Positions 15,425-24,453 of a DNA stretch of 64,000 bases are shown here, in pieces. The DNA lies in contig NZ_JARVKY010000020.1 in the NCBI RefSeq assembly GCF_029813785.1, forward strand, positions 1 to 64,000, given 5' to 3'. The position numbers and the translations under genes are program-made. The notes under the pieces were generated by a model. It did no database searches. It saw nothing but the letters and a program-made list of their open reading frames with translations, and was not told the DNA's origin. Numbering within the stretch: position 1 is the first letter of the stretch; every line of letters begins with the position of its first letter. This stretch comes from Streptomyces sp. DH41 (GTDB lineage Bacteria > Actinomycetota > Actinomycetes > Streptomycetales > Streptomycetaceae).

Positions 15425-16822
15425 ATGGCACCCGGCCTTCCTACCGCCATGGACCGACCGCACTTCATCGGCATCGGCGGCGCCGGAATGTCGGGCATCG
15501 CCAAGATCCTCGCCCAGCGCGGCGCCGAGGTGGCGGGCAGCGACGCCCGGGAGTCCGCGACCGCCGAGGCCCTGCGCGCACTCGGCGCGACCGTGCACAT
15601 CGGGCACGCGGCGGAGCACCTCGCCGACGACGCCAGCTGCGTGGTCGTGTCGTCGGCGATCCGCGAGGACAACCCGGAGCTGGCCCGCGCCGCCGAACGC
15701 GGCATCCCGGTCGTGCACCGCTCCGACGCCCTCGCCGCGCTGATGAACGGCCTGCGCCCGATCGCGGTCGCCGGCACCCACGGCAAGACCACCACCACGT
15801 CCATGCTGGCCGTCTCCCTGTCCGAGCTGGGCCTGAATCCCTCGTACGCCATCGGCGGCGACCTGGACGCGCCCGGCTCCAACGCCCTGCACGGCGACGG
15901 CGAGATCTTCGTCGCCGAGGCGGACGAAAGCGACCGCAGCTTCCACAAGTACGCCCCCGAGGTCGCCATCGTCCTCAACGTCGAACTCGACCACCACGCC
16001 AACTACGCGTCGATGGACGAGATCTACGAGTCCTTCGAGACCTTCGCCGACAAGATCGTCCCCGGCGGCACCCTGGTGATCGCGGCCGACCAGGACGGCG
16101 CCCGGGAGCTGACGCGGCGGCTGGCCGGGTCGGTGCGGACGGTGACGTACGGGGAGTCCGAGGACGCCGACGTACGGATCCTGTCGGTCGTCCCGCAGGG
16201 CCTGAAGAGCGAGGTCACGGTGGTGATGGACGGCGCGGAGCTGACCTTCGCGGTCTCCGTCCCCGGCCGTCACTACGCCCACAACGCGGTCGCCGCCCTC
16301 GCCGCCGGCGTGGCCCTGGGTGTCCCGGCCGCCGAGCTGGCCCCCGCGCTGGCCGCCTACACGGGCGTCAAGCGGCGCCTCCAGCTCAAGGGCGAGGCGG
16401 CCGGCGTCCAGGTCGTCGACTCCTACGCGCACCACCCCACCGAGATGACGGCGGACCTGGAGGCCATGCGCGCCGCGGTCGGCGACGCCCGCATCCTGGT
16501 CCTCTTCCAGCCGCACCTCTTCTCCCGCACCCAGGAGCTGGGCAAGGAGATGGGCCAGGCGCTGGCGCTGGCGGACGCGTCGGTCGTCCTCGACATCTAC
16601 CCGGCCCGCGAGGACCCCATCCCGGGCATCACCAGCGAGCTGATCATCGAGGCGGCCCGGGCCGCGGGCGCGGACGTCACGCCCGTGCACGACAAGGCCG
16701 GGGCGCCCGCGGTGATCGCGGGAATGGCGAAGGCCGGTGATCTCGTTCTCACCATGGGCGCGGGCGACGTCACCGACCTCGGACCGCGCATCCTGGACGA
16801 GCTGCAGAGCACGAACCTGTAA
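15425..16822 (+). CDS. murC: UDP-N-acetylmuramate--L-alanine ligase
   Basis: 465 residues. MurC adds L-alanine to UDP-MurNAc using ATP, the first peptide step of peptidoglycan synthesis. Seen: the N-terminal UDP-binding motif FIGIGGAGMSGIAKIL (14-29), the ATP loop AGTHGKTTTT (116-125), the Mur metal/carbamate region EADESDRSF, HHPTEM, and RILVLFQPHLFSRT in the C-terminal domain. Length is normal. ATG 15425 has GGGGAGAA upstream. In Streptomyces murC often lies apart from the main division cluster, as here; msrB follows after 14 bp. Confidence 0.95.
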   Translation: MAPGLPTAMDRPHFIGIGGAGMSGIAKILAQRGAEVAGSDARESATAEALRALGATVHIGHAAEHLADDASCVVVSSAIREDNPELARAAERGIPVVHRSDALAALMNGLRPIAVAGTHGKTTTTSMLAVSLSELGLNPSYAIGGDLDAPGSNALHGDGEIFVAEADESDRSFHKYAPEVAIVLNVELDHHANYASMDEIYESFETFADKIVPGGTLVIAADQDGARELTRRLAGSVRTVTYGESEDADVRILSVVPQGLKSEVTVVMDGAELTFAVSVPGRHYAHNAVAALAAGVALGVPAAELAPALAAYTGVKRRLQLKGEAAGVQVVDSYAHHPTEMTADLEAMRAAVGDARILVLFQPHLFSRTQELGKEMGQALALADASVVLDIYPAREDPIPGITSELIIEAARAAGADVTPVHDKAGAPAVIAGMAKAGDLVLTMGAGDVTDLGPRILDELQSTNL

Positions 16823-16836
16823 GGGGCTGAGGATTC

Positions 16837-17244
16837 ATGTCGTACGACGTCGAGAAGCCGGACGAGCAGTGGCGCGCGGAACTGGCACCGGCCGAGTACG
16901 CCGTCCTGCGCCAGGCCGCCACGGAACCCGCCTTCACCGGTGAGTACACCGACACCAAGACCGAGGGCGTCTACTCCTGTCGCGGCTGCGGTGCGGACCT
17001 GTTCACCTCCACGACCAAGTTCGAGTCGCACTGCGGCTGGCCGTCCTTCTTCGACCCGAAGGACACCGACGCGGTCGAGCTGATCGAGGACCGGTCGCAC
17101 GGAATGGTGCGCACGGAGGTGCGGTGCGCCCGGTGCGGGTCGCACCTCGGGCACGTGTTCAAGGGCGAGGGGTATCCGACCCCGACCGACCAGCGGTACT
17201 GCATCAACAGCGTCTCGCTGCGGCTGGCGCCCACGGAGGGCTGA
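16837..17244 (+). CDS. msrB: peptide-methionine (R)-S-oxide reductase
   Basis: 135 residues. Zinc ligands are Cys48, Cys51, Cys97 and Cys100 (CRGC and CARC), and the catalytic cysteine is Cys122 in RYCINSVSL. The substrate pocket GWPSFF is present. It reduces the R form of methionine sulfoxide in oxidised proteins. The start is 14 bp after murC with an AAGGGGCTGAGG site, so the two are probably co-transcribed. The stop lies 9 bp from the convergent sensor-kinase stop. Confidence 0.95.
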   Translation: MSYDVEKPDEQWRAELAPAEYAVLRQAATEPAFTGEYTDTKTEGVYSCRGCGADLFTSTTKFESHCGWPSFFDPKDTDAVELIEDRSHGMVRTEVRCARCGSHLGHVFKGEGYPTPTDQRYCINSVSLRLAPTEG

Positions 17245-17253
17245 ACCCGCCGT

Positions 17254-18702
17254 TCAGAGCGCGGCGGCCGGTCGGGGGGCGACCGGGAGCGTCACGGTGA
17301 ACACCGTCGCGCCCGGTTCGCCGCCCAGCTCGATCGTGCCGCCATGTGCCCGCACCAGCGAACCGGCGACGGCGAGGCCCAGCCCGCTGCCGCCGCGGTC
17401 GCGGCTGCGGGCCTTGTCGACGCGGTAGAAGCGGTCGAAGATCCGTTCCCGGTCGGCCACCGGGATGCCCGGCCCCGTGTCGGCGACCGCCACCCGGACC
17501 GCGTCGGCCGGGCAGGAGACGGTGACCGAGACCTTCGTGCCGGGCGGGGTGTGCACGGCCGCGTTGGTGAGCAGGTTGTCGAGCACCTGCCGGATCCGCC
17601 GCGGGTCCAGACGCAGCTGCACCACCGCGGGCCCGGTCGTCACCGTCAGCGGATGCTCCGGGTGACCGGCGCGGAAGGCGTCGGCGGCCTGCCGTACCAG
17701 CTCTGTCAGATCCGCGTCCTCCCAGCGCAGCGGCGCCTCCACCTCGGCCGCGTCCAGCCGGGCGAGCAGCAGCAGGTCGTCCAGGAGCACACCCATCCGG
17801 GCCGCCTCGGCGCGCAGCCGGGCCAGGTGCCGCTCCCGTTCCCCGGGCTCGTTGGCCGCCGCGTACTGGAACAGGTCGGCGTAGCCCCGTACGGACATCA
17901 GCGGGGTGCGCAGCTCGTGCGAGGCGTCCGCGACGAACCGGCGCAGCCGCTGCTCGGCCCGGGCACGCACCGCCAGCGAGTCGTCGATGTGCTCCAGCAT
18001 CGTGTTGAACGCGGTCCGCAGCTCCGCCACCTCCCGCCCGCCGTCCCGCCCGTCCACGCGCAGCGGCAGCCGGGCGGCCGACTCGGTCAGGTCGTGCGAG
18101 GTGATGCCGTGCGCGGTGCTCGCCATGTCGCTCAGCGGTTTCAGCCCGCGCCGCAGCATCCGCCGCCCGAACACCACCAGCGCCAGCAGCGCGAGACCGA
18201 AGGCGACGACCTGCACCGTGATCAGCTGATCCACGGTGTCCTCGACGTCACCCATGGGCGCGGCGCTGACCAGCACCACCCCGGGCTCGACCTCGCAGGC
18301 CCGCAGCAGGTAGGGGCCGTGCCCGCCGATCCGCACGGTGCGGGTCAGGTCCTCGTCCGAGCGTGCCATCGTCCGCGCGAGGGCGGTCAGCGCGCGGCTG
18401 TCCGCCGGCACCTCGGCGGGCGTGCGCAGGTCCGCCGAGCCGCCGGAGACGTCGTACACGGCCGTGTACCAGCCGTAGTACGGCTTGCGCCGCACCGTGC
18501 CGTGCGTCGCCGCGTCCTTGGACTGCACGACCTGCACCAGCTTCATCTGGTCGGCCAGCTGCCGTTCCAGATAGTCCCGCATGTACGCGGTCAGCACGGT
18601 CCCGACCACGGCGAACACCACCAGCGACAGCACCCCCAGGCCCAGCGCCAGCCGGGTCCCGAGCCGCAGCGCCCGATAGGCACGCCACCACCGTCGTATC
18701 AC
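17254..18702 (-). CDS. two-component sensor histidine kinase
   Basis: 482 residues. Order: TM1 (LALGLGVLSLVVFAVVGTVL), an extracellular sensor domain of about 125 residues, TM2 (VVAFGLALLALVVFG), HAMP, H-box ASHELRTPLMSVRGY (His about 262), N-box DNLLTNAAVHT, G1 VADTGPGIP, then GGSGLGLAVAGSLVRAHGG. GTG 18702 overlaps the regulator stop by 4 bp, so the pair is translationally coupled. The signal is unknown. Layout is close to the TcrY/PhoR type in actinobacteria. Confidence 0.92.
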   Translation of the reverse strand: MIRRWWRAYRALRLGTRLALGLGVLSLVVFAVVGTVLTAYMRDYLERQLADQMKLVQVVQSKDAATHGTVRRKPYYGWYTAVYDVSGGSADLRTPAEVPADSRALTALARTMARSDEDLTRTVRIGGHGPYLLRACEVEPGVVLVSAAPMGDVEDTVDQLITVQVVAFGLALLALVVFGRRMLRRGLKPLSDMASTAHGITSHDLTESAARLPLRVDGRDGGREVAELRTAFNTMLEHIDDSLAVRARAEQRLRRFVADASHELRTPLMSVRGYADLFQYAAANEPGERERHLARLRAEAARMGVLLDDLLLLARLDAAEVEAPLRWEDADLTELVRQAADAFRAGHPEHPLTVTTGPAVVQLRLDPRRIRQVLDNLLTNAAVHTPPGTKVSVTVSCPADAVRVAVADTGPGIPVADRERIFDRFYRVDKARSRDRGGSGLGLAVAGSLVRAHGGTIELGGEPGATVFTVTLPVAPRPAAAL

Positions 18703-19424
18703 CGGGCCGCCTGCCGGATCACGTACCCGAAGCCCCGCACCGTCTGGATCAGCGGCCCACCGGCGTCGTCCGTGTCCTTCGTGTCGTTCGTATCCTTCGT
18801 GTCGTCGAGCTTGCGGCGCAGTCGGCTGACGACCAGTTCCACGACGTTGGACCGGCCGCCGAAGCCGTACTCCCACACATGGTCGAGGATCTGAGCCTTG
18901 GTCAGCACGGCCGGCGACTTGCGCATCAGATAGCGCAGCACCTCGTACTCGGTCGGGGTCAGCGACAGCCGCCGCTCACCCCGGCGCACCTCACGGGCGT
19001 CCTCGTCCATCGTCAGATCCGCCACCCGCAGCACCGACCGCTGGAAACCCGGCCCGGCGGTGCGCCGCAGCACGGTCCGCAGCCGGGCCATCAGCTCCTC
19101 CACCGCGAACGGCTTGACCAGATAGTCGTCCCCGCCCCGGGTCAGTCCCGCCACCCGGTCGGCCACGCCGTCGCGCGCGGTGAGGAACACCACCGGCACC
19201 ATGGTGCCCGAGCGGCGCAGCCGCTCCAGGACACCGAAGCCGTCGACGTCCGGCAGCATCAGGTCGAGCACCACGATGTCCGGCCGGAACCCGGCGGCCA
19301 GCCGCAGCGCCTGTTCGCCGGAGTTGGCGGTGACCGCCTCCCAGCCCTCGTAGCGGGCGACGGTGGCCACGAGATCGGCGATGGGCGGGTCGTCGTCCAC
19401 CACGAGAAGCCGTACCTTTTCCAC
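18699..19424 (-). CDS. OmpR/PhoB-family response regulator
   Basis: 241 residues from GTG 19424. The receiver domain has the acidic pair in LLVVDDDPP, the phosphorylation site Asp54 (VVLDLMLPD), the Thr in VVFLTARDG, and Lys in DYLVKPF. The C-terminal winged helix ends QTVRGFGYVIR. Between strand and wing there is an unusual insert made of repeated D-T-K-D-T/N units (about residues 218-228), coded by near-identical 9-bp repeats (about 18770-18805). It partners the overlapping kinase. The start has no strong ribosome site; earlier in-frame starts up to 19460 are possible. Confidence 0.9.
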   Translation of the reverse strand: MEKVRLLVVDDDPPIADLVATVARYEGWEAVTANSGEQALRLAAGFRPDIVVLDLMLPDVDGFGVLERLRRSGTMVPVVFLTARDGVADRVAGLTRGGDDYLVKPFAVEELMARLRTVLRRTAGPGFQRSVLRVADLTMDEDAREVRRGERRLSLTPTEYEVLRYLMRKSPAVLTKAQILDHVWEYGFGGRSNVVELVVSRLRRKLDDTKDTNDTKDTDDAGGPLIQTVRGFGYVIRQAAR

Positions 19425-19720
19425 CCGCTCATAGTGCGCCACCGGCCGCCCGCACCCCATACCGCGGAGACCGCCGCACCGAGATCGACAGCTACTTGTC
19501 AGCCGCCCGACAGGAAAACGACAGGGAGCACGGCGACCACATCGACGGGCGCACCGGGCGTCCGGCGACCGGGCCGCTCAGCCTCACCGTCGTGGCGCAG
19601 ACCCTCGCCGAGACGGACACGGTCGCCACGGTCCCGCGACACCGGACGTCTAGACTCTCCCGGCAACGACCGTAGCGACCTGGCCAGAACTTCCCGCCCA
19701 CCCGAAGGGTATTCGGCGTT

Positions 19721-21043
19721 TTGATACGGATGGATTCAGTCACCAAGCGGTACCCGGACGGCACCGTGGCGGTCGACCGGCTGTCGTTGGAGATACCCGA
19801 CCGCTCGATCACGGTCCTCGTCGGACCCTCGGGCTGCGGCAAGACGACGACCCTGCGGATGATCAACAGGATGGTCGAGCCCACCGAGGGCACCATCCTC
19901 CTCGACGGCGCGGACCTCCAGCGGCAGCCGCTCACCACGCTGCGCCGGTCGATGGGGTACGTCATCCAGAACGCCGGGCTCTTCCAGCACCGGACGATCA
20001 TCGACAACATCGCCACCGTGCCCCGCATGATCGGCTGGGGCAAGCAGAAGTCCCGCGAACGGGCGGCCGAGCTGATGGAGCGGGTGGGGCTCGACGCCTC
20101 CCTCGGCAAGCGGTACCCGTACCAGCTCTCCGGCGGCCAGCAGCAGCGCGTCGGCGTGGCGCGGGCGCTCGCCGCCGACCCGCCCGTACTGCTCATGGAC
20201 GAGCCGTTCTCCGCCGTCGACCCGGTGGTCCGCAAGGGACTCCAGGACGAACTCCTGCGCATCCAGGACGAGCTGGGCAAGACCATCGTCTTCGTCACGC
20301 ACGACATCGACGAGGCCATCAAACTGGGCACCATGGTCGCGGTGATGCGCACCGGTGGCCGGCTCGCCCAGTTCGCGCCGCCCGCCGAGCTGCTGTCGGA
20401 CCCCGCGGACGACTTCGTCGAGGACTTCCTCGGCGCCGACCGCGGTATCCGGCGGCTGTCCTTCTTCTCTTCCGCGGGCCTGGAGCTGACGACCGGTCCG
20501 GTCGTCGGCGCCGACGCCACGGCCGAGCGGCTCGCCGCGTCCGACACCCCCTACCTGCTGGTGACCGACGCGGACGGCAGGCCGCTGGGCTGGGCCGAGC
20601 CGCGGGACCTGACCGCCGGGGACATCGCTGGGGAGGGGCTGCTGTCGTACGGGCGGCCGTTCGTACCCGGCACCGACTCGCTGCGGGCCGCCCTCGACTG
20701 CGCCGTGCTCTCACCCACCGGCTGGGCCGTCGCCGTGGACGCCGACGGGCGGGTGGCGGGCGTCGTCTCCCAGCAGACCATCGGCGAGGCGATCCGCACG
20801 GCCCACGGCGCCGGGGAGCCCGCGACCCCGCGGGCGACCGCCCCGCAGGACGACGGCGGGCAGGACGACGGCGGGCAGGCCGGCGGCGCACAGGACGACG
20901 GGCAGGACCACGACGCACAGGACCACGACGCACAGGACGACGGGCAGGACCACGACGCACAGGACGACGGGCAGGACCACGACGCACAGGACGACGACGG
21001 GCAGTCCTCAGGGTCGGCCGGCGTCACGAAGGTCGGCCCGTGA
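19721..21043 (+). CDS. quaternary-amine (glycine betaine/choline-type) ABC transporter ATP-binding protein
   Basis: 440 residues from TTG 19721 (GAAGGG upstream; an ATG three codons later is possible). The ATPase has GPSGCGKTTT, the QNAGLFQHRTIIDNI Q-loop typical of OpuA/OpuC/ProV-type proteins, LSGGQQQRVGVARALA and LLMDEPFSAVDP, followed by a CBS-like regulatory region ending in VAGVVSQQTIGEAI. A highly repetitive acidic tail of about 60 residues (DDGQDHDAQ units) follows. It is the first gene of an overlapping operon with two permeases and a binding protein. Transport of osmoprotectants or choline-like compounds is inferred. Confidence 0.9.
   Translation: MIRMDSVTKRYPDGTVAVDRLSLEIPDRSITVLVGPSGCGKTTTLRMINRMVEPTEGTILLDGADLQRQPLTTLRRSMGYVIQNAGLFQHRTIIDNIATVPRMIGWGKQKSRERAAELMERVGLDASLGKRYPYQLSGGQQQRVGVARALAADPPVLLMDEPFSAVDPVVRKGLQDELLRIQDELGKTIVFVTHDIDEAIKLGTMVAVMRTGGRLAQFAPPAELLSDPADDFVEDFLGADRGIRRLSFFSSAGLELTTGPVVGADATAERLAASDTPYLLVTDADGRPLGWAEPRDLTAGDIAGEGLLSYGRPFVPGTDSLRAALDCAVLSPTGWAVAVDADGRVAGVVSQQTIGEAIRTAHGAGEPATPRATAPQDDGGQDDGGQAGGAQDDGQDHDAQDHDAQDDGQDHDAQDDGQDHDAQDDDGQSSGSAGVTKVGP
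20846..21005. repeat. tandem repeats coding the acidic tail of the ABC ATPase
   Basis: Imperfect tandem repeats, mainly a 27-bp unit (CAGGACGACGGGCAGGACC followed by ACGACGCA) mixed with shorter related units. All are multiples of 3 and stay in frame. They code Q-D-D-G-Q-D-H-D-A units at the C-terminus, beyond the CBS region. Confidence 0.85.
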
Positions 21044-21765
21044 ACGGCTTCTTCGACATCCCCAGCGACCTCGACAACACCTACTTCGGGCTGATCGGGC
21101 TGCACCTGCGCGAGGCGCTGCTGCCGGTCCTGGCCGGGCTGCTGCTCGCGCTGCCCATCGCCCAGCTCTGTGTGCGCTTCCGCTGGCTGTACCCGCCCGT
21201 GCTCGGCGTGACCACCGTGTTCTACGCCGTGCCGTCGCTGGCGGTCTTCGTCGTCCTCATCGACTACACCGGCCAGACCGAGCTGACGGTGATGATCCCG
21301 CTGGCCGTGTACAGCCTGGTGGTGCTCGTCCCGGCGATCGTCGACGGCGTGCGGTCGGTGCCCCAGGAGACCCTGGCCGCCTCCACGGCCATGGGCTTCG
21401 GGCCCGTACGGCGGTACCTGCAGGTGCAGTTGCCGATCGCCGTGCCCGCGATCCTCGCCGGGCTCCGGGTGGCCGTGTCCTCCAGCATCTCCCTGGTCAG
21501 CGTCGGCGCCCTCATCGGCAACCAGGGCGCCCTCGGCAACCTGCTCGCGGACGCGCAGAAGTACGGCCGTCCCGAGCTGGCGGTGAACTCCGTCCTCACC
21601 ACCGCCGTACTGGCGATCCTGTGCGACGCGGCACTCGTCCTGGTCCGGAACCTGCTGACGCCCTGGATGCCGCGGGGCAAGCGGCAACGCCCGAAGCAGA
21701 CCGCCGTGCGACAGGCCGTCGTACGGCGGGAGCGGCCCGAACCGGAGAAGGCGGCTGCCCGGTGA
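21040..21765 (+). CDS. quaternary-amine ABC transporter permease 1
   Basis: 241 residues. About five to six membrane segments with the permease loop ETLAASTAMGFGPVRRYLQVQLPIAVP, the EAA-type motif that docks on the ATPase. GTG 21040 overlaps the ATPase stop by 4 bp. A basic tail (KRQRPKQTAVRQAVVRRE) follows the last membrane segment. With the next gene it forms the OpuCB/OpuCD-like permease pair. Confidence 0.88.
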   Translation: MNGFFDIPSDLDNTYFGLIGLHLREALLPVLAGLLLALPIAQLCVRFRWLYPPVLGVTTVFYAVPSLAVFVVLIDYTGQTELTVMIPLAVYSLVVLVPAIVDGVRSVPQETLAASTAMGFGPVRRYLQVQLPIAVPAILAGLRVAVSSSISLVSVGALIGNQGALGNLLADAQKYGRPELAVNSVLTTAVLAILCDAALVLVRNLLTPWMPRGKRQRPKQTAVRQAVVRRERPEPEKAAAR

Positions 21766-22427
21766 ACGTACTCAACTTCGTCAACGCCTTCTTCAGCGAC
21801 GGCGCCCACTGGCACGGCTACGACGGCATCCCGCAGCGCCTCCTGGAGCACGTCCAGTACACGCTGATGGCCCTCGGCCTCGCCGCCGCGATCGGCCTGC
21901 CCGTCGGGCTGCTGACCGGACACACCGGGCGCGGCGGAAACGCCGTCGCCCTCGTCGCCACCGCCGCCCGCGCCCTGCCCAGCTTCGGGCTGCTGGTGCT
22001 GATCGCCGTCGTGGTCGGCATCGGCCTGCTGCCCGTGATGATCCCGCTGGTCGTGCTCGCGATCCCGCCGATCCTGGTGACCACCTACGAGGCGGTCCGC
22101 TCGGTCGACCCCTCCCCGGTGGACGCCGCGCGAGGCATGGGCATGCGCGAGTCGAGCATCCTCTTCCGGGTCGAACTGCCGGTCGCCCTGCCGCTGGTCC
22201 TCAGCGGACTGCGCTCGGCCGCCATCCAGGTCGTGTCGACGGCGACCATCGCCGCGTACGTCAGTCTCGGCGGGATCGGCCGGTACATCATCGACGGGCT
22301 CTACCAGCGGAACTACGAGAAGGTGGTCGGCGGCGCCACTCTGGTGGCGCTCCTGGCGCTCGTCACGCTCGCGGTGTTCTGGGCGGCGGAACGACTGGCG
22401 GTGTCGCCGGGGGTGCGCAGGCGCTGA
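21762..22427 (+). CDS. quaternary-amine ABC transporter permease 2
   Basis: 221 residues. Membrane segments include VQYTLMALGLAAAIGLPVGLL and FGLLVLIAVVVGIGLLPV, and the EAA loop reads DAARGMGMRESSILFRVELPVALP. GTG 21762 overlaps the previous stop by 4 bp. The sequence is closely related to permease 1 in pattern but clearly distinct, consistent with a heterodimeric channel. Confidence 0.88.
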   Translation: MNVLNFVNAFFSDGAHWHGYDGIPQRLLEHVQYTLMALGLAAAIGLPVGLLTGHTGRGGNAVALVATAARALPSFGLLVLIAVVVGIGLLPVMIPLVVLAIPPILVTTYEAVRSVDPSPVDAARGMGMRESSILFRVELPVALPLVLSGLRSAAIQVVSTATIAAYVSLGGIGRYIIDGLYQRNYEKVVGGATLVALLALVTLAVFWAAERLAVSPGVRRR

Positions 22428-22480
22428 GACCGGAGACGGCTTCGAACACAGTTGTGAAAGAAACCGTAACCAGGCCGTTC

Positions 22481-22510
22481 TTGACTGACCGACAAGTGGC
22501 TCGTTTGGAT
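22481..22510 (+). promoter_or_regulatory. candidate internal promoter before the betaine-type binding protein
   Basis: TTGACT (22481-22486), an 18-bp spacer, then TTGGAT (22505-22510). The ATG at 22517 follows after 6 nt, a spacing that would give a leaderless transcript. The 89-bp gap after the permease gene fits a separate promoter for extra binding protein. Confidence 0.4.
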
Positions 22511-22516
22511 CGGTGG

Positions 22517-23476
22517 ATGACTTCTACCGCGAAGAGCAGCAGGTCCAGGACGAGGCACACCGGTGCGGCGGCCGTCGCGCTCACCGCCGCTGCGGCGCTG
22601 CTCGCGGGCTGTTCCTCCTCCGATGAAACCTCCGACAACCCCCTCGCCGGAGAGAAGGCGGAGGCCGGCACGGTCGTCGTCGGCTCGAACAACTTCGCCG
22701 AGAGCACCCTGCTCGCCGACATCTACGGCGAGGCGCTCAAGGCCAAGGGCCTCAAGGTCACCTACAAGCACAACATCGGCAGCCGCGAGACGACCTACGG
22801 CCTGATGAAGAACGGCTCGGTCACGGTGCTGCCGGAGTACAACGGCGCGCTGCTGGCCTACCTCGACCCCGATGCCGAGCAGAAGTCCACCGAGGCGGTC
22901 AACACGGCGGCCAAGGCGAAGCTCGACAAGAAACTGACGCTGCTGGAGTCGTCGCCGGCCGAGAACAAGGACTCGGTCAGCGTCAACGCCGAGACGGCGA
23001 AGAAGCACGGCCTCACCGCCGAGTCGACCCTCGCCGACCTCAAGGACATCGCACCGGACCTGGTGATCGGCGGTTCGCCCGAGTTCCAGACCCGGCAGCA
23101 GGGGCTGAAGGGCCTGGAGTCCGTGTACGGCCTGAAGTTCGAGTCCTTCAAGGCGCTCGACGCGGGCGGCCCGCTGACCCAGTCGGCGCTGACCAAGAAC
23201 ACCGTGCAGGCGGCGGACATCTTCACCACCGACCCGACCATCATCAAGGAGAAGTTCGTCGTCCTGAAGGACCCGGAGAACCTCTTCGGGTACGCGAACG
23301 TCACCCCGCTGGTCCACAAGGAGGGGCTGTCCCAGGAGGGCGTCGACACGCTCAACGCGGTCTCCGCCAAGCTGGACACGAAGACGCTCCTCGACCTGGA
23401 CGCGCAGGTCCAGCTGGACAAGAAGGACCCGCTGGACGTGGCCAAGGAGTGGCTCGGGTCGGCGGGTCTGGTCTGA
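22517..23476 (+). CDS. glycine betaine/choline-type ABC substrate-binding lipoprotein
   Basis: 319 residues. Lipoprotein signal with Cys32 (ALLAGC). The mature part has the OpuAC/ProX pattern: TVVVGSNNFAESTLLADIYGE, KHNIGSRETTYGLMKNGSV, a YNGALLAYLD stretch and AADIFTTDPTI. It captures the ligand outside the membrane and hands it to the two permeases upstream. ATG 22517 was chosen because the signal peptide starts there; a longer frame reaches back to 22454. The gene converges on the conservon, with 15 bp between stops. Confidence 0.9.
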   Translation: MTSTAKSSRSRTRHTGAAAVALTAAAALLAGCSSSDETSDNPLAGEKAEAGTVVVGSNNFAESTLLADIYGEALKAKGLKVTYKHNIGSRETTYGLMKNGSVTVLPEYNGALLAYLDPDAEQKSTEAVNTAAKAKLDKKLTLLESSPAENKDSVSVNAETAKKHGLTAESTLADLKDIAPDLVIGGSPEFQTRQQGLKGLESVYGLKFESFKALDAGGPLTQSALTKNTVQAADIFTTDPTIIKEKFVVLKDPENLFGYANVTPLVHKEGLSQEGVDTLNAVSAKLDTKTLLDLDAQVQLDKKDPLDVAKEWLGSAGLV

Positions 23477-23491
23477 CCCGCCGTACGCCCC

Positions 23492-24106
23492 TCACGACGC
23501 CGCGGCCCCGGTCGCGGCGTCGATCAGCTGGTCGATCAGGGCGATGAGGACGTCGCGGCTGGAAGCCCGTTCCCGCGCGTCGCACAGCAGCACCTGAACG
23601 TGCGGCGGCAGCGCCAGCGCCTCCCGGATCTCGTCGGCCGGATACGGATGCCGCCCGTGGAAGCCGTTGACGCCGACGACGAACGGGATACCCCGCCGCT
23701 CGAAGAAGTCGATGGCGGCGAAGCTCGACTCGGGCCTGCGGACGTCGACCAGCACGACGGCTCCGAGGGCCCCGATCGACAGGTCGTTCCACATGAACCA
23801 GAACCGCTGCTGACCGGGCGTGCCGAAGAGGTACAGCACCAGTTCCCGGCCGATGGTGATACGCCCGAAGTCCAGGGCCACGGTCGTGGCCCGCTTCTCC
23901 TCGATGCCGGCGAGGTCGTCGACGTCCAGCCCCGCCGCGGTCAGCGGTTCCTCGGTGCGCAGCGGGGCGATCTCGCTGACCGACCCGACCATGGTGGTCT
24001 TGCCGACGCCGAAACCGCCGGCGATCAGGATCTTCACGGCGTCGGGGGCGGCGGCCGGGGGTGCGGGTGCCGTGGGCGCCTCAGCGGCGCGGTCAGAGCC
24101 GGCCAA
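23492..24106 (-). CDS. cvnD: conservon GTPase-like protein CvnD
   Basis: 204 residues. Small-GTPase motifs: P-loop GGFGVGKTT (30-38), G3-like LFGTPGQQRFWFMW and VLVDVRRPESS. This matches CvnD proteins of streptomycete conservons, where CvnA (kinase-like), CvnB (roadblock), CvnC (DUF742) and CvnD form a membrane-associated switch resembling eukaryotic G-protein systems. It is the last gene of the conservon and overlaps cvnC by 14 bp. Confidence 0.9.
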   Translation of the reverse strand: MAGSDRAAEAPTAPAPPAAAPDAVKILIAGGFGVGKTTMVGSVSEIAPLRTEEPLTAAGLDVDDLAGIEEKRATTVALDFGRITIGRELVLYLFGTPGQQRFWFMWNDLSIGALGAVVLVDVRRPESSFAAIDFFERRGIPFVVGVNGFHGRHPYPADEIREALALPPHVQVLLCDARERASSRDVLIALIDQLIDAATGAAAS

Positions 24107-24452
24107 GGCCGTCCCTCACTTTCTGCAGCAGGTCCAGGTCCGGGGTGGCACGGGAGACGGGACGCGGCGGCCGGGCGGTGATCCGGCCGGCCTCCAGCAG
24201 GTCCGAGAGCAGGATGACGGTCACGCTCACCGACAGGTCGAGGCGGGCCGCGACCTCCGCCACGGCGAGCGGTTCGGCGCACAGCCGCAGGATCCGCAGG
24301 TGCTCGGGCTGCGGTCGCGCTGCCCGGGTGGGCTGCGGGTCGACCGCGGCCACCGTCGTGATGAGGGTGAAGTCGGCGCGGCTGGGCCGGGTCCGGCCGC
24401 CGGTCAGGGTGAACGGCCGTACGAGCCGGCCCCCCGCGTCGCCATCGGTCAC
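24093..24452 (-). CDS. cvnC: conservon DUF742 protein CvnC
   Basis: 119 residues. DUF742 pattern: RLVRPFTLTGGRTRP near the start, then LRLCAEPLAVAEVAARLDLSVSVTVILLSDLLEAG, a winged-helix-like segment, ending LLQKVRDGL. It lies 1 bp after cvnB and overlaps cvnD. The family is thought to link CvnB and CvnD; its biochemical role is not known. Confidence 0.9.
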   Translation of the reverse strand: MTDGDAGGRLVRPFTLTGGRTRPSRADFTLITTVAAVDPQPTRAARPQPEHLRILRLCAEPLAVAEVAARLDLSVSVTVILLSDLLEAGRITARPPRPVSRATPDLDLLQKVRDGLGRL

Positions 24453-24453
24453 G

